Of a stretch of DNA of 64,000 nt, positions 31,091 to 40,431 are shown in pieces. Location of the stretch: NCBI GenBank assembly GCA_014529385.2, contig CM043943.1, positions 106,054,355 to 106,118,354 of the forward strand, written 5' to 3'. The stretch comes from Adiantum capillus-veneris (taxonomy: Eukaryota > Streptophyta > Polypodiopsida > Polypodiales > Pteridaceae). The position numbers were made by a program, and so were the translations under genes. Under the pieces are notes generated by a model. It was not told the DNA's origin. It ran no database searches and saw nothing but the letters and a program-made list of their open reading frames with translations. Position 1 is the stretch's first letter. Every line of letters starts with the position of its first letter.

Positions 31091-31870
31091 TATGGAGGCT
31101 TTTTCCTTTTCTGCCTCAAATGTAAGCTTCCCTTTCATCATCAAATAATCAACTGCTATATGATCCATAAGCTCATGAATAGTAAAACTTACTTGAAAAA
31201 GCAAAACTCTTGAAGAGGTGAAGGCAGCCCAATGGTGTATCTCTCAAACTAATTCTCCAAAGACAAATTCTTGAGAAAAGACAAAGGTAGGTAGGTGTCC
31301 CAAAAATTGTGATTTGTAATCTTCCATGGTATTAGTAGAAACCATCTTCAAATTTTCTCAATTTGATATCAGTTGCACTTCAGAGGTCAGGTAAGGTAGT
31401 TATGAAAAAATACCATTTTAAACCCTTGCCAAGTCTTCAAAGCATAGGGTATTGTTGATAAGGCACTCCACCATTGCATAGCATTATCTTTCAAAAATAT
31501 TGTTGCTTGGTTCTCTTGGACTCTTCAGTATAATTCCCTAGAGAAAAAACATTGACAAGATGGTTGAGGAATGTAGAGGTTGCTTCTGATCCTTGACGCC
31601 ATAAAAGATAAAGAACTTAACCTTGGACCCTCCATCCTTCAAGTTCTTTGGTTGAGAGATGAAGGGGGATAGGGATATTATGGGATTTGTCCATAGTATC
31701 CCTGCCAAGGTGGATAATAAATAATGGTTCTTGGCTGGTGGCAGCGGGTCCAAAGGTAAAGGTGGTGCACGTGTGGTCCATGTTACCAGACGTTAGAAAC
31801 TCCCTCAAGTGGAATAGAGGAAGAATCCCCTGAGTTCTGAGTGGAAGCTCTGGAACTGCTGAGAGCATTC
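31091..31870 (-). pseudogene. Retrotransposon gag fragment, broken
   Basis: The minus strand reads, with frame changes, GGSKVKFFIFYGVKDQKQP (about 31600), FLKDNAMQWWSAL (about 31460-31500), then LKTWQGFKMVFFHNYLT (about 31390-31440), and ENLKMVSTNTMEDYKSQFLG (about 31300). A/WW followed by W-x-F-x-x-F is the core of a Retrotrans_gag domain. Several stops are present and no LTR could be assigned. It abuts the 5'-truncated end of LINE copy F. Confidence 0.65.
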
Positions 31871-32573
31871 ATGGGGGAACTGTTTTGAATAACTAGAGGA
31901 TGGACATGATTCGAGAATTGTTGCAGTTCTGCAGTTTGCTTGTTGGAAAGGTAGTCTACTGAGATCTCGTACAGCTGTAACCGGCCTACATCATGTGCTA
32001 GGCAGTAGACTCACTGCAATCCTAGCGTCCGTACAATTGCCCGGATTTTCTCGAGCAAATCGTGTTGTAATTCACAGGTTTCGTATATTGTACGCCATAT
32101 GGCTTCTGCATCAGCAGACCGGTCCCCCATATGGTCCTCTATGTGTGTGGCTTGTGAGTAATCTTGGAGCGTGAGCAGATTGCAACACAAGGGGTTGAAA
32201 ATATGCATAGGTTAATGAAAATGCGGGGTCTTCACTTGGCTAAGAAAAGGGAGAGCCGTACAATGGGTAAAGTCAGACAATGTTATTGAAGGTCTTTCAG
32301 CACTCAAAAAGAAAGAAATGGTTGGACTTGTGCAGGTGTTAATTAGAGTGGGGGTCTTCCACCTGGCTGAGAAAAGGGAGAGCCAGAAGAGGGAGTCCTA
32401 TTTCATATCATAGAGGCAGATGTACTCAAGGAAAGATTAACCAAAGTTGGCCCTTTTGTTGACCTGGGAGAGCCTATGTGCATTGAGGTCAAAGGCAAAT
32501 AGGCAAAGGTGGCGCATTTCAATATGACAGAGAACATTGCGGTCATGAAGAAGATGGTTACTTGAGGGCACCT
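31871..32573. other. Unassigned segment
   Basis: A minus-strand open stretch (32208-32011) reads DHMGDRSADAEAIWRTIYET. An imperfect direct repeat (GGGTCTTCACTTGGCTAAGA near 32233 and GGGTCTTCCACCTGGCTGAG near 32352) follows. Nothing matches a family I know. It may be internal sequence of a degraded LTR element. Confidence 0.4.
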
Positions 32574-32803
32574 TGTTGGAATTAGGGTTGCAAGAAAACA
32601 CGGACATCTTGGAGAAGACAAAGGAAGCTCAAGGCACACAATAGAGAGTGTATTACTTAGTGTGCAATGGAAAGATCGATAGCCCTAGAGTGATGAGCGT
32701 ACATACAATGCACGGGGGAAAAAACCTCCTAAAGAGGGAAAAAATGCCCCGGCGGTCATAGTGTGTTCACACACATCACTACCACATCATGTATATGGTA
32801 ACA
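32574..32803 (-). repeat. 3' LTR of the copia element
   Basis: The LTR is paired with 35071-35285. The adjoining minus-strand sequence CCAGGGAGGATT (32804-32815) is the probable polypurine tract. Confidence 0.9.
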
Positions 32804-32878
32804 AATCCTCCCTGGAGTGATGCGGTGAACAAGAAATGGCACATGAGTAAAGGGAAGTGCCATGCCCTGAGGACATGA

Positions 32879-33581
32879 TCAGTCCACAAAGGGGAGTAAG
32901 CCCAAAGCTTTGCGGAAAGCTTCGAGTTTCTCACGAGACAATGCCTTTGTGAAAAGATCTGCAAGGTTGTCCTGTGTTGGCACATAAGCCAAGCTGATCT
33001 CTCCTGCTGAGAGCCTCTCCCTAACATAGTGGTAATGCACCTCAATGTGCTTTGTGCGAGCATGAAAAACTGGGTTCCTCGCAACTGCCAATGCGCTCTG
33101 ACTGTCAGTGTAGATAGTGTTGGCAGTGTCCTGTCCAACACCCAAATCAATCATAAGACGTCTGAGCCATACACACTCAACCGTAGCTGTGAAGACTACC
33201 CTGTACTCAGCCTCACAACTAGAAGTGGTCACAGTAGGTTGCTTCTTGCTCAACCATGATATACATGAACTGCCAAGCATGAAACAAAAAACACTTGTGG
33301 ACACTTGCGTGTCAAAACAACCAGCCCAATCTGAGTCCGAAAAAGCATGTAAAGTCTGGCGGCAATGATCCCCCCTTGGGATAAAACAAGCCAAGATGTA
33401 AAGTGCCACTCAAGTAGCCGAAAATCCTCTTGGCAGCCTGCCAATGCTTAGACCCTGGGCTATGCATAAATCTGCACCTCTGAGACTGCAAACTGAATAT
33501 CTGGCCTCGTGTTGCATACATAAATGAGACAACCAACAGCAGTTTGGTAAAGAGTGACATCAGCAGGATCACCAGCATCAT
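32879..33581 (-). pseudogene. Copia pol C-terminus: RT end and RNase H
   Basis: The open frame 33409-32879 (176 residues) reads DSDWAGCFDTQVSTSVFCFM, SSCEAEYRVV, DSQSALAVARNPVFHARTKH, and ends with DLFTKALSREKLEAFRK. This is the complete copia RNase H domain with the catalytic acidic residues D(SDSDWAG), E(CEAEY) and D(TDSQSA) visible. Just upstream (33581-33410) another frame carries the RT/RH connection: RFMHSPGSKHWQAAKRIFGY. The frameshift between them and the missing RT core mean no active enzyme. Confidence 0.88.
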
Positions 33582-33795
33582 GTAGACTTAACTTCAAACC
33601 TGTTTCCATGGGAGTGGCAATAGGTTTGCAATCCTCAAGTCCAAAACTTACATAGCAATGTCTCTACGTAACTTTTATGACACAAGGCAATACCGCCATC
33701 ACACTGCTTAAACTGTATGTCCAAGTAATGATGCAACAGCCCCAAATCTTTCATCTTGTGCACAATGCATCAAACTTGACAACTTCAGGATTTCC

Positions 33796-34771
33796 TTAGG
33801 TCATAAGTCTCCAAGTACTAGCAAAAGTCTGGTAAGAATCTGGTAAGGCATCAAGAACAGTCTGCACAAGAAAACTGTCTGAAATGACTTCACCTGCAGA
33901 AATAAGTTGCTCATTGATATCCTTGACACCACCAAGGAAAATGTCCATATCATCTTCCTCATGCATAATCTTCGACTCCAGCTCTTTATGCAGCAGTGCA
34001 ATTTTTGGCTCGTTGCAGCTTGCATAAAGACCATCCATAATATCCCAAGCCTGTTTTGCAGATTTCGCTGAACGAATGTGAGGAGTAATGGTGCGCTTCA
34101 CAGACAACGCAATCAATGCATGAGCCTGTGCATCCTTTACATCCCAACGAGCTTGTTCTGTCGTAGGAAAAACAACTCTTATAGCAGCAATCTCGTTGCT
34201 TCTGCTGTTGCTTCTACTGCTCTGCTGCTTTCTCCACTGCTACTGCCTCCATTTGAGTAGCACCGAGAAGGAGGGTGTCCCTTCCTACCACATTTGTTGC
34301 AAGGTTTCGATGATAAACAGTCCTTTGCTATTTGACCTTCTTTGCCACTTAATTTGCGAAGCACCTCTTCACCTTTAAAAATGAAGTCACTCTTCACAAA
34401 TATTTTCTTTGATGATGAAACATTCCCCACATCATCATCTTCATTTGTCATATCGTTGTCTTCTTTTCTTTTATCTTCATTGGTCCAAAATTTCAAGGTT
34501 GCTCCCTTGCAACAAGACCTGCAACATCCTCAACATTGCCTACATCCTCAGAACCAGGACGTACATCAATGCCTTGCACAATATTCCAAACGCCCTTTGA
34601 CACAAGAACATGTTGCATCATGTAAGCCCACATAGGGTAATTGTCCCCATCCAATCTGTTCTCAACAACAAACATCTTGAACACATCTGTGTTGTTATCA
34701 GCATTGTAAATGTTGCACCTGATGTGAAAACTTCCCGAAAAGAGGATAAACGAAGCGGGAAGGAACAACAC
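33796..34771 (-). pseudogene. Copia gag with displaced zinc knuckle
   Basis: On the minus strand the order is: N-terminal gag (34771-34493: RLDGDNYPMWAYMMQHVLV); then a charged segment with a CCHC knuckle CNKCGRKGHPPSRC (about 34290); then the UBN2-like core (34116-33796: AKQAWDIMDGLYASCNEPKI, then LDALPDSYQTFAST). In ordinary copia gag the knuckle follows the UBN2 core. Here it precedes it, in a different frame. Either the element carries a rearrangement or the gag was built this way. Frame breaks between the three parts make it non-functional. Confidence 0.8.
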
Positions 34772-35046
34772 GTGCTATATAGCACAAACCGTAGAAGACT
34801 GTAAGGGACCGGTTATCCAGAAAACGGCACTGACAAAATTTCTGCACAAAACGACGAAATAGCCTGTGCAGCACTGCCTGTAGTGGAAACGGTGGCCGAA
34901 ATGAGTCCGAATCAGAAATCTGAGCAGACTAAGCTCTACGAGCTTACCCAAATGTTTTGTCCACCTGCGAATGCTCGCCAAAACTCACTGAAATCGGAGA
35001 AACTGAGCAAGCGTGTGCTGGAGCTGCTGGCAACTAAGCCCAAGAG

Positions 35047-35285
35047 GACGCAACCTGCTCTGATACCAAATGTTGGAAGGGTTGCAGGAAATCACACACA
35101 GCTTGGAGAAGACAAAAGAAGCTCAAGGCACAAAATAGAGAGTGTATTACGTAGTGTGCAATGGAAAGATTGATAGCCCTAGAGTGATGGGCGTATATAC
35201 AATGCATGGGGGAAAAAACCTCCTAAAGAGGCCACGGCGGTCCTAGTGTGTTCACACACATCACTACCACATGTATATGGTAACA
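35047..35285 (-). repeat. Primer-binding site and 5' LTR of the copia element
   Basis: The minus strand reads LTR end CCAACA, TT, then TGGTATCAGAGCAGG, a full initiator-Met tRNA primer site (about 35053-35068). The LTR itself is 35071-35285. Confidence 0.92.
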
Positions 35286-35469
35286 CGCCTCACTGTGGAT
35301 CTCAATGATTGCACCCATTTGAGTGAAAAAGCAAAGGAACAAAGTAAGAGAAGACAGAAAAAATTGGAAGTGGGCAGTTTATGGAGGAGGGTATCATCAA
35401 GCCATAACTGAAATAGTCTACTTTGATCCATGTGTGAAATCATGCATCAAATGACTCCTTTGTATGGAA
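35286..35469. other. Unassigned segment
   Basis: No ORF or repeat is recognised between the copia element and the LINE tail. Confidence 0.5.
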
Positions 35470-35680
35470 ATTGTGACACCCTTCTGTAAAATTATAGCTC
35501 AATATAATGCTAAATTCTTCAGCTATTTTAGTTTGTTTCTCTTTTGGTGCCAACTTTGGCACTCCCAGAGTGGAACAAATGAATCGATGTATATGATTTG
35601 TCCTATAGGTCGATCTCAGCCTCCAAAAGACGTAAATAGAATCTTCTTTCTTTACTTTGTTCTTTCTCTCTTGTTGTAGA
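35470..35680 (+). mobile_element. LINE 3' tail, divergent subfamily
   Basis: TTTGTCCTATAGGTCGATCT followed by CAGCCTCCAAAAGACGTAAA is a diverged form of the LINE-TC terminal signature (hairpin 35607-35622), closest to the tail at 60063-60232. It ends in TTCTTTCTTTACTTTG and CTCTC instead of a long TC run. The copy is 5'-truncated to about 200 bp and lies beside the putative host gene. Confidence 0.7.
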
Positions 35681-35689
35681 TGCTTCCAT

Positions 35690-36089
35690 ATTGTGCATCT
35701 AGAAACAAACATAAACTACTACTATTTCACTCTGTAGATGATGATAAATAAAGTACAACTAAATCAAATATCCATATATATCCGTATGTGTATACATATA
35801 CAACATATCTAGGTATGTGCCCGTATATGGTTATCTATACAAGAAATGTGTATCCATGCATGTGAAATGGCATGTTGTATGTCCTCTTAGATGTTGATAT
35901 ACCTTTCTTCCCATCTTTGCATATGTTTGAAAGGCCAGGCATGATATTTTATTGTGATTGCATGCTACTTCTTTCTCTTAATTCTATTTTACAAAAATTT
36001 TGAAAGAGCCACATGACAGTGGTTTCTCAAGTTACTGATTCATGTAAAAACTAATTTACAAAAACTTTGCAGTAAGGAGGGTTTCATAC
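35690..36089. other. AT-rich segment, possible intron or 3' region of the host gene
   Basis: The segment has no ORF, TE signature or tandem repeat. The composition (AT-rich, TATATCCATATAT type) differs from the transposons on either side. If the gene at 36090-37590 continues, this is intron or 3' flank. Confidence 0.45.
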
Positions 36090-37590
36090 CAGTTGCGGTC
36101 CTTGAAAGCGAGGGAGAAAAGAGATGAAGAGGAGGATGCGTTTTAAAGTAAGCCGCAACTTTTGCTCTTATCTCCTTAGCCTGTTTTAGATAATAATATA
36201 ATGAGTCTAGAATAAAATGGCACAATGGATGAAAATAGTAAGGTCCCTACAAATAATTAAACGCAAATCTTTACGTTTGGCATCAACATGTGTCCAGGAT
36301 CCAATCCAGGCTCCAATCTTTGAGCCATATCCAAGGTTGGCTGAAACAATCGCAACTGCGGGTGTTTCTTCCCATAATTAGGAACCTTCCGCCTTACACC
36401 TTTGCTCTGATTTTACAAGTCAAGTTTAGAACATGACTCAGAGCTAGAAAAGGTTCCAAATCATGTGCCACCTGTTAAAAAATATAAAAATACCTTGGGA
36501 GGAGATGGTTTCAAAGTCCTGAAAGGAGGAGCCCACATCAGAGGGGGTGGGTTTCCTGGTCCACGACAGGATCTCCATCCAGGTTCATGATGTACTACAG
36601 CTGGCACATGCCGCCGACCACCTTTCATATGCCATTCTGTGCAGCATTCCGAAAGTTTAAAAACACGGACTGCTGGCTTCCATTGAGGAAAGACTTCATC
36701 TTTTTTGGTCTGAACTGCCTTTACAGAGGATCTCCACTCTGCAGCACTGCATGACCCACTCCCAGGATTGATGTAGCGAATTGATGATCTCCACTGGTTT
36801 TGCTGTTTTCAAAGGGCGTTTAAAAATAAAATTCGGTGCCTCTGAACAAGCAATTTCTGCCCAAATACATGGCAACTGAAGAAAGATGTGAAATGCACAT
36901 GACACTTTTTGAGCTGCTCAAGGCATTGCATGCATTGGATGGGCGTGGAGTAGTCGACTGCAATTTTGGCACACATGGTAAACAGCAAAAGGCTGTAAGA
37001 CATACATCTTCTGATGCAACAGGTGCTACAGCACTTCCAAAATGTGAATCACCCCCTCCTTCAACTCTTGTTCTCGATGATCGCCAATCCCTATAATATC
37101 CATACCCTGGATCAATGTATCTGCTTGAAGACTTCCACTGCCAACAGAAAAGTAGACAAAAAGATATCAAATGCCAATTAGAGCCTTGACCGTAGAATCT
37201 CCTCAATGCAAGCAAAAGTGGCATAAGGAGAGGGGAAAAACCACACAAAGTAACTGCTATTGGGAGGAACACGAGTGAAGCAGTATCAGCAAATAATGCA
37301 GTTAAGAAAGAAAAACAAGTATTCCCCAGTCACAATTGAAAGTTCAAAAGAGTGCACTAAGCAGAACGAAAACATCAGGAAAGAGTAAAACAAAGCACCC
37401 AAGCTTTACCATGCCTTTCCAGATCATAAGTAAATCCATACATTTTACGTACCAAATACTCAGGGCTTCCAGGCTGAGAAGTCGAGCTACTCCTACTTTG
37501 AGAAGCCTTAGGGAGACCTAGACTTGTCTGAGGCCTGGATTGACCACCTTTCACGTACCATTCGCTGGTCTCCTCATTTGCCTCACCCAT
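36090..37590 (-). CDS. Putative multi-exon host gene, function unknown
   Basis: Five minus-strand exons with GT/AG borders: 37590-37453 (46 codons from ATG, donor GTACGT), 37140-37006 (45), 36793-36494 (100), 36406-36275 (44) and 36180-36090 (30 plus one base). The first four are exact codon multiples, all in phase, without a stop; that is hard to obtain by chance. The product is basic and rich in W, with repeated EWYVKGG/EWHMKGG and W(R/K)SSxRYIxPG modules (three W-x-S-S-type blocks), then RKVPNYGKKHPQLRLFQPTL and AKEIRAKVAAYFKTH. I do not recognise the family. The 3' end is not found; the last donor (GGTATGA) points to exons below 36090. The upstream end may also be incomplete. It is the only coding DNA here without transposon features; a captured gene fragment is an alternative. 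Confidence 0.5.
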
Positions 37591-37837
37591 AATAGTCTAC
37601 CCACAAGACTATCATGGGCCAAAACATTGCCCTGGATGTTTATTTTTCTGAGGGTTTTCCATGAGGCCATTACATCGCACTAGAACAGCCCTCCATGCAG
37701 CCTGTCAGTTGTAGATTGTTGTGAAACCTAACAAATGACATACATCTTAGCGAGAGATCTTCATAAAACCTTCCATAATGCAGTAAACTCCCTCATAGCA
37801 GAAAAGGAAACAGCTTCAATATACCATTTCATTTCAT

Positions 37838-37842
<5 letters not shown>
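37591..37842. other. Unassigned segment ending in a LINE-like tail
   Basis: No ORF is seen. The last 25 bases, TTCAATATACCATTTCATTTC, resemble the final bases of LINE-TC just before (TC)n and recur at 44248. They may be a LINE copy truncated to its last 20 bases. Confidence 0.5.
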
Positions 37843-37894
<52 letters not shown>

Positions 37895-37966
37895 GATGGC
37901 TGGACTGAAGACCAGCAGCAGCGCGAGCACGCTGATGTGACTTCTCAGTTATTCATTGCCAAGGAG

Positions 37967-38012
<46 letters not shown>
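37843..38012. repeat. (TC)n - 77-bp stub - (TC)n
   Basis: TC runs at 37843-37891 and 37969-38012 flank a 77-bp segment (GTGGATGGCTGGACTGAAGA...). The same segment recurs at 38013 and begins LINE copy B at 38849. It is the first 77 bp of a LINE-TC 5' UTR without any body. Confidence 0.88.
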
Positions 38013-38015
<3 letters not shown>

Positions 38016-38792
38016 GATGGCGGGACTGAAGACCAGCAGCAGCGCGAGCACGCTGATGTGACTTCTCAGTTATTCATTGCCAAGGAGGATATGTCAGTTA
38101 TGCCATGCAGAGCCAGAGACAGAGTTTCACTACATATGTCGCTGCACAGTCTACTATGAGATACGGGGACGCTTTCATTGTCTATTCAGAGATGGTTTTG
38201 ACTCGTTAGACAGAGTCATGAGATATCAGGATCAAAGATGTCTCGGATTATTCCTACTTGAGATTCAGAGACATAGAGACGCTCTATTGAATGGGCAAAG
38301 ACAGAGACAGTCCCAGAGACGCATCTCAGATTTCTTCAGTCTGAGTACCACAGAGTCAGAGAGGACACCACCACCAGAGAGCTCGGTTCCCACCCATACA
38401 CACATCAGCGGTACTCTCATTGATCGAGCTATTGAGTTAGGGAGATCGAGACGACCGCGACTGAGGAGGGGGGCCACGCAGCACCAGCGGAGATTGCGGC
38501 AGAGGATCCACAGGATTCTAGCACGACACCCAGAATGTCGATCGGGATAGGCTTCATGCTACTGCTATATTGTATCATGGTGACACTTATCCCCACTTTG
38601 TACCTTTATGGCATGATACCATTGCTCAGCCTACCAGCCACCCATAGGAGTCGGTAGCACTCCTATCATTTCTTTGTTTGTAGTTTTCTTGTTTGTACCC
38701 AGACTTGGTACTAGACTCATCATTGTAATCAGTTGGTCTCATAGGTCATTTTGGCCTCTTGTAGACGTTAATATATCATTTCATTTCATTTC

Positions 38793-38795
<3 letters not shown>
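38013..38795 (+). mobile_element. LINE-TC deletion derivative (5' end joined to 3' end)
   Basis: The first 76 bases equal the 5' UTR start of copy B. At about 38088 the sequence jumps to the finger region of ORF2 and continues to the 3' UTR and hairpin (38743-38757). It is flanked by (TC)n on both sides, so it inserted or was copied as a unit of about 0.78 kb. It has the form of a MITE-like or SINE-like parasite of the LINE: both termini kept, interior lost. Confidence 0.85.
38086..38550 (+). pseudogene. ORF2 C-terminal fragment in the deletion derivative
   Basis: The fragment is open from the finger (ICQLCHAEPETEFHYICRC) through YEIRGRFHCLFRDGF to the basic end RILARHPECRSG and a stop at 38550. 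It has only the finger and tail of ORF2. Whether it is translated is unknown; the adjacent ATG at 38077 lies in the 5' UTR stub in the same frame, so a small finger protein of about 157 residues is possible. Confidence 0.7.

Positions 38796-38848
<53 letters not shown>
38796..38848. repeat. (TC)n microsatellite, 5' flank of LINE copy B
   Basis: About 26 TC units follow a tail with ATTTCATTTCATTTC. Confidence 0.95.
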
Positions 38849-38851
<3 letters not shown>

Positions 38852-39423
38852 GATGGCGGGACTGAAGATCAACAGCAGCGCGAGCACGCTGATGTGACTG
38901 CACAGGGCAAGAGGCTCGCGAACAAGCTGGCAGGGGTAGTGCAGGAGGTTTCTCCACGTGCAGGTCTCTCTCTCTCTCTCTCTGAGGGCAGCGCGAGGGA
39001 AACTCTCTCTCTCATTTCATTTTGGGGAGGCAGGTGCACACGGCAGCAAGGCAGCAAGTGCAGGTGCGTGCGAGAGGGCTTGGGAGGCAGCAGCAGGGGC
39101 GCGACAGTAAACTGAAGCTGCAAGCTCACGCAAGAGGCGAAGGCAGGGCAGCAGCGGGTGGGAGCAAGGCCAAGGCTGCGCTGCAGGTGCAAGAAGGGCA
39201 TCGTCAGCTACTCGACATGGCAGTTTCTCCTCGTTGTTCCTGAGTTTCAGCAGTGAGGACATCAAAAAAATTAAGAAATTTAAAATTCAGAGCAGAAAAT
39301 TCAGAAATTCGCAGAAACTGAAGGGGGGGGAATTTGTATGCGAAATATGCTTGATGCGAGAGAAAATGTATGCATTAGTGTGGAAAGTTGTGGAAACAGG
39401 TGTGTGTTTAGTGTGGCCGTCTT

Positions 39424-40401
39424 GTGATGGAGATCATGAGCGCAAACCTAGCACTTCCCGAGAGCTCTAGCCCCTCCCCCTTGAGTGGTTTGCATGCAAT
39501 GGCATCACCAGCAATGAAGAAATCAATTTTTATGGCTACCAACAAGAGGCTAGCAAACATGGAAAAGAAGATGAAGGCGTACAAGACAGAGATGGAAGAG
39601 TGGAAGATGGAGAAGGTGGTCTTTCTTCAGTGGAAAATCAATGAGGCCGAGCTTCGAATTGTGGAGAAAATGGAGCATCGGGCCGAAATTGAAGACCTCA
39701 AGAATCAGATTTCAGCCCTCAAGATAGACCTATGCAAGGCAAGATCCAATGGTGGACTAGAAGAGGGATAAATCCAACCCTCAGTGATAGAAGAACTTAA
39801 GGTAATCAAAGAGCAAATGCAAGCCATTAAGGAAGAGGAGAAACAACAAGAAGCAAAAACGTCTTCATGGACAGATATGATAACCAAAACCCATAAGAAA
39901 GTGGAGGTGGCGGAGAAGTGGATTTCGGTTGCAAAGAAGGGCAAAGGCAAGGAGGTATCAATCCCCACTCCCACCATCATCAACATGACACTTGAGGAGG
40001 AACAACGAAGACGTATGAGGGCTTTGCATGTGAGGGTTACCGGCCTCAACGATCGGGACAAAATTGATGAGGAAGTACAGGAGCTCATGGTACTAATGGG
40101 GATGCAAAAAGCGACATACACAAGAGCATGGAGAGTTGGTAAGAAAAGTGGAGGCACGGGGGAAACATTGAGAGGAAGAGCTCTCATATTGCGCTTCCCC
40201 TCTATTGAGGAGAAGAAGGACTTTTTGAGAAGGAGGCCCACTCTCAAAGAGACTGGTATCTTCCTTGGTGACGATCTCACCCTCTCACAGCTTGACCACA
40301 TGCAGGAAGTCATGCCAGAGATTAGGGCCGCAAGAGAAAAAGGGAAGACAGCTTTTTATAGAGAAGGAAGAGTGGTCAGTATGGAGAGACGCCCTATATG
40401 A
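39424..40401 (+). pseudogene. LINE-TC ORF1 of copy B (one stop codon)
   Basis: A single frame of 325 codons, interrupted only by TAA at 39769-39771. Residues 20-115 and 120-175 are heptad-rich coiled coil (KRLANMEKKMKAYKTEMEEW, then LKVIKEQMQAIKEEEKQQEA). About residues 185-245 form an RRM-like part (TIINMTLEEEQRRRMRALHV, VTGLNDRDKIDEEVQEL). The C-terminal part has LILRFPSIEEKKDFL, GIFLGDDLTLSQLDHMQEVM and EIRAAREKGKTAFY. Order and motifs resemble ORF1p of vertebrate L1 (coiled coil, RRM, C-terminal domain), a nucleic-acid chaperone that coats the LINE RNA. No zinc knuckle is present, unlike most plant L1 ORF1 proteins. The domain match needs profile support. Confidence 0.8.
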
Positions 40402-40431
40402 CGGTGCGAGACCTATGGGACCACACTGAAG

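Larger units (their letters stand above)
32574..35285 (-). mobile_element. Internally deleted Ty1/copia element (2.7 kb)
   Basis: Short LTRs (230 and 215 bp, TGTTACCATATAC...TTCCAACA on the minus strand) flank gag pieces, the end of RT and RNase H. Protease, integrase and most of RT are missing. The flanks are CACCT and CGCCT, a target duplication with one change. The initiator-Met primer site and a purine tract are in place, so both transposition signals survive although coding does not. Confidence 0.9.

Noticed and set aside
36820-37272. Single 150-residue minus-strand ORF as the host protein
   Set aside because: Only the part 37140-37006 is coding by splice-border and phase evidence; the rest reads through introns.
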